Of a stretch of DNA of 6,376 nt, positions 1 through 3,800 are shown one piece after another. How positions within the stretch are numbered: position 1 is the first letter of the stretch; each line of letters begins with the position of its first letter. The notes under the pieces were generated by a model that was not told the origin of the DNA, ran no database searches, and was given only the letters and a program-made list of their open reading frames with translations. The DNA is from Neptuniibacter sp. (GTDB taxonomy: Bacteria; Pseudomonadota; Gammaproteobacteria; Pseudomonadales; Balneatricaceae): NCBI GenBank assembly GCA_024686055.1, contig JAIBDV010000186.1, positions 1 to 6,376 on the forward strand, given 5' to 3'. Both the position numbers and the translations under genes were made by a program.

Positions 1-15
1 GCGATGGGGGTTGCG

Positions 16-41
16 AGGGGGCTAGCCCCCTGGCGCGCCAG
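16..41. repeat. Two abutting perfect palindromes
   Basis: Bases 16-31 read AGGGGGCTAGCCCCCT, identical to their own reverse complement over 16 bp. Bases 30-41 read CTGGCGCGCCAG, a second perfect 12-bp palindrome that shares two bases with the first. No T-run follows, so this is not a classical intrinsic terminator. It could be a binding site for dimeric regulators or a pair of RNA hairpins. Confidence 0.8.
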
Positions 42-187
42 CAGGCAAGACCACAACCTGAACCCGGTATGCATGTTCCGCGATAGCCCGGTACAGATAA
101 CCCGTTGTCCCCATTGGGTTGGGTAGCATCAGAGCTTGCAGGCTAGGCATTCCCACTTGGAACCTGGGAGCAAAAAAGCAGAGCTTC

Positions 188-203
188 CCGGTGGGGACAC
201 CGG
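188..203 (+). repeat. Perfect hairpin with GNRA-type loop
   Basis: The arms CCGGTG and CACCGG are perfect complements (6 bp) around the loop GGGA, which fits the GNRA tetraloop pattern found in stable RNA hairpins. The neighbouring stems at 214-228 and 227-257 suggest a folded transcript, but expression of this region cannot be seen from sequence. Confidence 0.6.
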
Positions 204-226
204 TCCCACAGGTGCTGTCTGCTACA

Positions 227-257
227 GCGGTAGCCGAAACAACAACGGCTTAGCCGC
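227..257 (+). repeat. Two-part hairpin with AAC-repeat loop
   Basis: The outer arm GCGG (227-230) pairs with CCGC (254-257), and the inner arm AGCCG (232-236) pairs with CGGCT (246-250). The 9-base loop AAACAACAA contains a full AANAANAA motif. An A-rich Hfq-type motif held in a hairpin loop is a layout expected of Hfq-binding regulatory RNA; the function here is inference. It shares bases 227-228 with the small stem at 214-228, so the two cannot both form fully. Confidence 0.5.
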
Positions 258-318
258 CACCAAACCTACTACCAACGAACTAACTTTTGGCCGCCAAAGT
301 ACGATTTCGGCCACTGCG

Positions 319-354
319 GGCTCTGCCTATCATCATTACATGTGCTGCAGAGCC
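319..354. repeat. 8-bp inverted repeat upstream of pedF
   Basis: GGCTCTGC (319-326) is the exact reverse complement of GCAGAGCC (347-354), separated by 20 bases that include the small palindrome ACATGT (338-343). It lies about 90 bases before the pedF start. It could be an operator or a leader hairpin; nothing in the sequence decides which. Confidence 0.6.
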
Positions 355-418
355 TGCCCGGTATGTGCTGTTACCCGGTAAGCAGGCGTGCAGCAGGCAA
401 TACCGCTAAACAGATTTG

Positions 419-430
419 AATAACAATAAC
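419..430 (+). promoter_or_regulatory. AAN-repeat, candidate Hfq/Crc target before pedF
   Basis: The bases read AAT AAC AAT AAC, four AAN triplets in a row, ending 12 bases before the preferred start codon at 443. This contains the AANAANAA pattern that Hfq with Crc binds on catabolite-repressed mRNAs in Pseudomonas. A second four-triplet run sits in the leader of the dehydrogenase gene at 3772-3783, and the ten bases ATAACAATAA are identical in both. The match is seen directly; binding and repression are inferred. Confidence 0.45.
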
Positions 431-442
431 GGGTGCTTCCTG

Positions 443-886
443 ATGGTAAATAAAAAGAATCTTGCAGGCCTGTCGGCCGCGACGTTACTGGGTGTAGTGC
501 TGGCCGGTCAGGCCTGGGCACATGGTGATGTAACGCCGCAAGCAGTGGCAACCGAAGGACTGACTGCCCTGGGTGAAGAATGGGTGGATGAGAACCCGTA
601 TCGCAAACCGTCACCGGAATATGCAAAGGCGGTAGAAATTGGCGCTTCTGCCTACACGCAGAACTGCGCCCGCTGCCATGGACTGGAAGCGATTTCCGGT
701 GGTATTGCACCGGACTTACGTGAACTGGAATCGGATTTTGATGGTGATGAATGGTTCCAGTACCGGGTGCGTAACGGTGCGGTACGTGATGGTGCGGTGT
801 ACATGCCGAAGATGGCGGATTACCTGAGCCAGGAAGCGCTCTGGGCGATTCGCAGTTATGTTGAGTCCCGTCGTGAAGAGATGTAA
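443..886 (+). CDS. pedF: Cytochrome c-550, PedF/ExaB type (electron acceptor of quinoprotein alcohol dehydrogenase)
   Basis: This 147-residue periplasmic mono-haem cytochrome c should take electrons from the PQQ dehydrogenase and pass them towards the terminal oxidase. Residues 1-26 form a clear signal peptide (KK at 4-5, hydrophobic core, QAWA then His27). The haem site CARCH is at residues 75-79, followed by GLEAISGGIAPDLR (80-93), and the likely axial Met121 lies in VYMP. Length and motifs fit the PedF/ExaB family well. I chose ATG 443 because it begins the signal peptide cleanly; an in-frame TTG at 416 would add nine residues, rich in Asn, ahead of it. Neither start has a strong Shine-Dalgarno sequence, which is odd for an abundant cytochrome and may reflect control through the AAN run just upstream. 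It is the first gene of a four-gene unit; its end overlaps the next gene by 29 bases. The only two cysteines in the mature protein are those of the haem site. Confidence 0.92.
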   Translation: MVNKKNLAGLSAATLLGVVLAGQAWAHGDVTPQAVATEGLTALGEEWVDENPYRKPSPEYAKAVEIGASAYTQNCARCHGLEAISGGIAPDLRELESDFDGDEWFQYRVRNGAVRDGAVYMPKMADYLSQEALWAIRSYVESRREEM

Positions 887-1784
887 GCGCCACCTCGCGC
901 TGGCGACACTTTGCCTGGCTGCGGCCGGGCAGGTGGACGCTCGTTACTACGATGAAGTGATCGACTCCGGTTATATCCGCATCGGCACCTACCGTGACTT
1001 CCCGCCGTATTCTTTTGAGCAGGACAACCTGCCTGCCGGGGTGGATATTGAGGTTGGCAAACGGATCGCTACGGCACTGGGTGTCAAGCTCCAGGTGCAC
1101 TGGATTATCCCGGATGAAAACCTGGGTGATGATCTGCGTAATCATGTCTGGAAAGGCCATTACCTGGATAAAGACCCGGATACCCCGCTGGCCCGGAAAA
1201 CCCTCGCCGATGTGATGATGCGGGTGCCCTACGACCGCGACTACGCCTATATGCGCGAGTCGACCGGTGAGCTGACCAACGAGCAGGTGGTGCTGTTTGG
1301 CCCCTATCAGCGTGAAAGCTGGCGTATCGCCTACGACAGCCAGAAAATCGACGAAGTCAGTACCGTGGCGGTGTTTCAGTATCACCCCATTGGCACCGAA
1401 GTTGACAGTCTGCCAGCGTTTTACCTGACCTCTGCGTTTGCCGGTCGGCTGCGGAAAAACACCCATCACTTTCCCTCAATGCCTGCTGCGTTTTCAGCGA
1501 TGAAACAGGGCAATGTTGATGCGGTGATGGGCATGCGTGCCGAGGTGGACTGGCAGTTGCACCAGAACAGCGACAGCCGCTACAAAATCGGCGAAAACGG
1601 TTTCCCGATGATGGGTAAACAGAAATGGGATCTGGGCATGGCGGTCAAGCAGAGCTATCGCCAGCTCGGTTACGCGGTGGAAGAAGTCGTGGACAAGATG
1701 GTTCGCAGCGGTGAGATGGAAAAGATTTATCAGAACTATGGTTTGACCTACGAAAAACCGGGGCTGTACCAGGTGGTGGAATAA
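858..1784 (+). CDS. Quinoprotein dehydrogenase-associated periplasmic substrate-binding-like protein (PedG / MxaJ-XoxJ type)
   Basis: This is a 308-residue exported protein of the family 3 solute-binding fold. Residues 1-28 look like a signal peptide (RCKRH at 8-12, hydrophobic LALATLCLAAAG, VDA then Arg29). The start of the mature domain, GYIRIGTYRDFPPYSF (38-53) followed by GVDIEVGKRIATALG (61-75), is typical of amino-acid-type binding proteins. The tail EMEKIYQNYG (286-295) is also typical. No ABC permease or ATPase gene is nearby. Family members sit beside PQQ alcohol dehydrogenases, and the related MxaJ and XoxJ are thought to help dehydrogenase assembly or activation, so a role on the dehydrogenase is more likely than nutrient uptake; this is inference. 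Its position matches PedG of P. putida as I recall it. The start is uncertain: ATG 858 lies inside pedF, and GTG 873 in the same frame also leaves a usable signal peptide. Neither has a strong ribosome site, so translational coupling to pedF is likely. The mature part shows no cysteine. Confidence 0.85.
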   Translation: MLSPVVKRCKRHLALATLCLAAAGQVDARYYDEVIDSGYIRIGTYRDFPPYSFEQDNLPAGVDIEVGKRIATALGVKLQVHWIIPDENLGDDLRNHVWKGHYLDKDPDTPLARKTLADVMMRVPYDRDYAYMRESTGELTNEQVVLFGPYQRESWRIAYDSQKIDEVSTVAVFQYHPIGTEVDSLPAFYLTSAFAGRLRKNTHHFPSMPAAFSAMKQGNVDAVMGMRAEVDWQLHQNSDSRYKIGENGFPMMGKQKWDLGMAVKQSYRQLGYAVEEVVDKMVRSGEMEKIYQNYGLTYEKPGLYQVVE

Positions 1785-1800
1785 AGCGCCTGGCCCGACG

Positions 1801-1815
1801 TATCAGATACTGATA
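1801..1815. repeat. Short inverted repeat just before the carrier gene's ribosome site
   Basis: TATCAG (1801-1806) and CTGATA (1810-1815) are perfect complements around the spacer ATA. The element lies in the 45-base gap after the substrate-binding gene and ends three bases before the Shine-Dalgarno sequence AGGAG (1819-1823). It could form a small hairpin that affects translation or RNA processing, or be chance. Confidence 0.45.
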
Positions 1816-1829
1816 ATCAGGAGAGGGAT

Positions 1830-2606
1830 ATGGCTAAACGGATCACTGGCTCGTTGCTCAGTGCCATGGTGCTGGCATCATCGCTGTTGTGCAGCAGCGT
1901 TGCCGGGGCAGCTGAGCAGGCTGACCCGCTACAATCGCCGATGTGGGACTACACCCGGCAGATCTTTCTGGGTCAGATGCCCTGGCAGTTTGATGCGCGG
2001 GTGAAAGTAAGCGCACCGCCGTTTGCCGAAGACCCGACCCAGGTGCCGATCACCGTGGATGCCAGTGCGCTTGATGGTGAAATAGACAAAGTGATCGCCT
2101 GGGCGGACCTCAATCCGATCCAGCATATCTTTACCTGGTTTCCCGGTGACAAGGTCAAACCACGGGTGTCACTACGCATTAAAGTGCAGCAGGCCACGCC
2201 GGTACGGGCCGCAGTGCTGACCCGTGATGGCGTCTGGCATGTCGGAGGTGTTCAGCTGGAAGCGGCCGGGGGCGGCTGTACTGCGCCAAGTACTGGCAAT
2301 GCTGACCCTTATTGGGAGAGCCATCTGGGCGAGATCGCCAGCCGTCGGTTCGGCAGTGCGCAGAGCAGCCGCTATCGCTTCAAAGTGGTTCATCCGATGG
2401 ATACCGGGCTGGTAAACAATATTCCGGAGTTTTTCCTTGAGCAGCTTGAGCTGCGCGACAGTGCGGGTAAAGCCGTGGTGAAGATGCAGCTGTATCCGCC
2501 GGTCAGTGAGAATCCGGTGTTCACCTTTGACCTTAAAGGTAACGTGGGGCAGCACCAGTTATGGCTGCGCGACAACAGCGGCAATGAATTCGAGCAGACC
2601 CTGTAA
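1830..2606 (+). CDS. Quinoprotein dehydrogenase-associated SoxYZ-like carrier protein
   Basis: This 258-residue exported protein fuses a SoxY-like domain (about 35-150) to a SoxZ-like domain (about 165-258). In thiosulfate oxidation, SoxY carries its substrate on a cysteine in a C-terminal GGCGG arm, and SoxZ is its partner. Here the equivalent flexible motif, AAGGGCTAP (145-153, Cys150), lies between the two domains. Residues 1-27 are a signal peptide (KR at 3-4, AGA before Ala28); Cys21 falls inside it and is not in a lipobox. Cys150 is the only cysteine of the mature protein. The start ATG 1830 has a good ribosome site, AGGAG at 1819-1823, six bases away. No other sox genes are present; the neighbours are quinoprotein genes, as usual for this family. 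The bound molecule is unknown. A carbon compound made by the alcohol dehydrogenase, held as thiohemiacetal or thioester, is my hypothesis rather than established fact. Confidence 0.85.
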   Translation: MAKRITGSLLSAMVLASSLLCSSVAGAAEQADPLQSPMWDYTRQIFLGQMPWQFDARVKVSAPPFAEDPTQVPITVDASALDGEIDKVIAWADLNPIQHIFTWFPGDKVKPRVSLRIKVQQATPVRAAVLTRDGVWHVGGVQLEAAGGGCTAPSTGNADPYWESHLGEIASRRFGSAQSSRYRFKVVHPMDTGLVNNIPEFFLEQLELRDSAGKAVVKMQLYPPVSENPVFTFDLKGNVGQHQLWLRDNSGNEFEQTL

Positions 2607-2611
2607 GGAGG
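2605..2611 (+). promoter_or_regulatory. Strong ribosome-binding site that fixes the hydrolase start
   Basis: AAGGAGG matches the anti-Shine-Dalgarno sequence fully and begins within the TAA stop of the carrier gene (2604-2606). Its five-base distance to ATG 2617 identifies that codon as the start rather than the ATG at 2506, which would run through the carrier gene in another frame. The stop/ribosome-site overlap suggests coupled, near-equimolar translation of carrier and hydrolase. Confidence 0.8.
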
Positions 2612-2616
2612 CGGTG

Positions 2617-3561
2617 ATGTTGAGCAATAAATCACGAGCATGGGTACCGCTGATGGCCGGTCTGACGCTCTCGCTGGTCAGCTTTTGTGCTGCAGCGCAG
2701 ACGTTTGACTACCAGCTGGCACCGCAGCAGATCGCCCCTGACACCTGGGTGTTACAGGGAAAGATGCAGGATTTCAGCCGCAAAAATGGCGGCAATATTG
2801 TTAATACCGGCTTTGTGGTAACGGAGCAGGGCGTGGTGGTGTTTGATACCGGGCCTTCTCACCGGTACGGCAAGGCATTACGGGCGGCGATTGCGAAGAT
2901 TACTGATCAGCCGATTGTACATGTGCTGAACAGCCACCATCACCCGGATCACTTCCTCGGTAATCAGGCCTTTGCTGATAGTACCATCTGGGCGTTGCCC
3001 GGTACTGGCCAGAAGATCGCCCAGCAGGGGGGAGCCTTTGCCGACAATATGTACCGGCTGGTTGGGGACTGGATGCGCGATACTGATGTCCAGCTGCCCC
3101 ACAAACCGTTGGAAATAGACAGCCTGGCCCTGGGCAACCATCGGTTCCGGTTTTATCCGATGACCGGCCACAGCGGTGCAGATCTGCTGATGCTGGACGA
3201 AACCACCGGGGTACTGTTTGCCTCCGATATGGTGTTTTACCAGCGTGCCCTGACCACCCCGCATACCCCCGGGCTGGATATCTGGCAGCAGGACATGGCC
3301 CGGATTGACGAGATACCTTACCGTCAGCTGGTGCCTGGCCATGGCCCGATTGTGCAGGACCGTGCCGCCACGGCGCAGATGCGGGACTACCTGAGCTGGC
3401 TCGATACTACTTTTCGTAACGCCGCTGAGCAGGGCCTGAGTATGACCGAGCTGATGGCCACGCCATTGCCCGACCGGTTTGCTGAAGTCCGCCTGAGCCG
3501 CGCTGAATTTGCCCGTTCTGTGGTGCACTTATATCCACGTTACGAGGACGCCGCGTTTTAA
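2617..3561 (+). CDS. Quinoprotein relay system zinc metallohydrolase (metallo-beta-lactamase fold)
   Basis: This 314-residue exported hydrolase has the metallo-beta-lactamase fold. Residues 1-27 form a signal peptide (AAA before Gln28). The metal site is complete: HHHPDH (107-112) gives the HxHxDH motif with His107, His109, Asp111 and His112. His185 (TGHSGAD), bridging Asp204 (FASD) and His242 (PGHGP) complete the two-metal set of the glyoxalase II/SoxH-like branch. It has no cysteine ligand, so it is not a class B1 beta-lactamase. VVVFDTGPSHRYG (73-85) is the usual strand before the active site. Enzymes of this branch often cleave thioesters, which suits a partner carrying a reactive thiol; the gene follows the SoxYZ-like carrier by only 10 bases. 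It most resembles the family named 'quinoprotein relay system zinc metallohydrolase 1'; choosing type 1 over type 2 is from memory. The mature protein has no cysteine. The substrate is unknown. It is the last gene before a terminator. Confidence 0.85.
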   Translation: MLSNKSRAWVPLMAGLTLSLVSFCAAAQTFDYQLAPQQIAPDTWVLQGKMQDFSRKNGGNIVNTGFVVTEQGVVVFDTGPSHRYGKALRAAIAKITDQPIVHVLNSHHHPDHFLGNQAFADSTIWALPGTGQKIAQQGGAFADNMYRLVGDWMRDTDVQLPHKPLEIDSLALGNHRFRFYPMTGHSGADLLMLDETTGVLFASDMVFYQRALTTPHTPGLDIWQQDMARIDEIPYRQLVPGHGPIVQDRAATAQMRDYLSWLDTTFRNAAEQGLSMTELMATPLPDRFAEVRLSRAEFARSVVHLYPRYEDAAF

Positions 3562-3599
3562 CGTGCTGGGGCTGACAGGTCCCTGGTAACATGCTCGTT

Positions 3600-3626
3600 G
3601 CCCCGCCCTGGTGCGGGGCTTTTTTT
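3600..3626 (+). terminator. Intrinsic terminator of the pedF operon
   Basis: A 7-bp GC stem, GCCCCGC (3600-3606) with GCGGGGC (3613-3619), a six-base loop and a run of seven T (3620-3626). It lies 38 bases after the hydrolase stop codon and separates the four-gene unit from the dehydrogenase gene. Confidence 0.92.
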
Positions 3627-3756
3627 CGTCTGCACTAAAGGATATCGGTTTTGGCTACGGCAGGGTTGTAGGGGTCGTACTACCAAGGGAGGAAAAAATT
3701 GCCCCCGCTGATCAATGTTGCCCGCCGCGTTTATTGACAAGAATGAGGTACAGGTT

Positions 3757-3768
3757 GGGCGTTCGCCC
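3757..3768. repeat. Short inverted repeat in the dehydrogenase leader
   Basis: GGGCG and CGCCC are perfect 5-bp arms around TT. The element lies 32 bases before the start codon and just before the AAN run. It may be a regulator half-site pair or a stabilising leader hairpin. Confidence 0.45.
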
Positions 3769-3771
3769 GAT

Positions 3772-3783
3772 AACAATAAAAAT
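3772..3783 (+). promoter_or_regulatory. AAN-repeat, candidate Hfq/Crc target before the dehydrogenase
   Basis: The bases read AAC AAT AAA AAT, four AAN triplets, 17 bases before ATG 3801 and five bases before the ribosome site GAGGAG. The first part shares ATAACAATAA with the element before pedF. This is where Hfq/Crc binding would block ribosome loading. The recurrence at the head of both transcription units, and not at the internal genes, supports a regulatory role, but binding is untested. Confidence 0.45.
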
Positions 3784-3788
3784 TCGTC

Positions 3789-3794
3789 GAGGAG
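3789..3794 (+). promoter_or_regulatory. Ribosome-binding site favouring ATG 3801
   Basis: GAGGAG is six bases from ATG 3801 and only three from the in-frame GTG 3798. The spacing favours the ATG. Confidence 0.7.
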
Positions 3795-3800
3795 ACAGTG

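Larger units (their letters stand above)
1..442. other. Gene-free, hairpin-rich region upstream of the cytochrome gene
   Basis: I see no convincing coding sequence in this stretch. The readable frames either start at weak codons without a ribosome site or give low-complexity protein. What stands out is the number of short inverted repeats: perfect palindromes at 16-31 and 30-41, AACCC/GGGTT at 99-120, TCCCA/TGGGA at 151-169, a GNRA-loop hairpin at 188-203, GCTGT/ACAGC at 214-228, a two-part stem at 227-257, a bulged stem at 283-300 and an 8-bp stem at 319-354. It is probably the 5' regulatory region of the pedF operon, and it may be transcribed as a structured leader or separate small RNA. 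No intrinsic terminator of the form stem plus T-run is seen on the + strand. No promoter hexamer pair could be assigned. Bases 1-126 could instead include the end of an upstream gene in frame 1 (stop at 124-126), but the residues are not recognisable. Confidence 0.6.
3627..3800 (+). promoter_or_regulatory. Promoter and leader region of the dehydrogenase gene
   Basis: This 174-base gap follows a terminator and precedes the dehydrogenase, so it should hold that gene's promoter. I see TTGACA at 3734-3739, a perfect -35 hexamer, but no good -10 at 16-18 bases from it. This could mean activator dependence or that the hexamer is chance. Other signals are the near-palindrome GGTCGTACTACC (3673-3684), a purine block AAGGGAGG (3685-3692), the inverted repeat GGGCG-TT-CGCCC (3757-3768) and an AAN run (3772-3783). 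In relatives, PQQ alcohol dehydrogenase genes are controlled by LuxR/NarL-type response regulators; which of these elements would be the operator is not known to me. Confidence 0.55.

Noticed and set aside
22..150. 42-codon - strand frame beginning at ATG 150
   Set aside because: Reads as plausible protein but has no properly spaced ribosome site, ends within the palindrome and matches nothing I know. Kept as a remote possibility only.
136..381. 81-codon + strand frame starting at TTG
   Set aside because: Weak start codon, no ribosome site, no recognisable family, and it runs through several inverted repeats; better explained as non-coding.
1..442. A pqqA-like precursor peptide gene
   Set aside because: I looked for a short peptide with the conserved Glu-x3-Tyr pattern on both strands and found none.
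336..1469. 377-codon reading frame on the - strand
   Set aside because: It lies antisense to the cytochrome and binding-protein genes, whose motifs and signal peptides are clear, and its translation shows no recognisable domain.
1830..1892. Lipoprotein signal in the carrier protein (Cys21)
   Set aside because: The residues before Cys21 are S-L-L, which do not fit the lipobox, and a standard cleavage site follows at 25-27.
2506..2616. Longer start for the metallohydrolase at ATG 2506
   Set aside because: It would overlap the carrier gene by about 100 bases and destroy the N-terminal signal peptide; ATG 2617 has a perfect ribosome site.
3651..3672. Sigma-54 promoter (TGGC...TTGT) before the dehydrogenase
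   Set aside because: The -12 element would read GT instead of GC at the required spacing.
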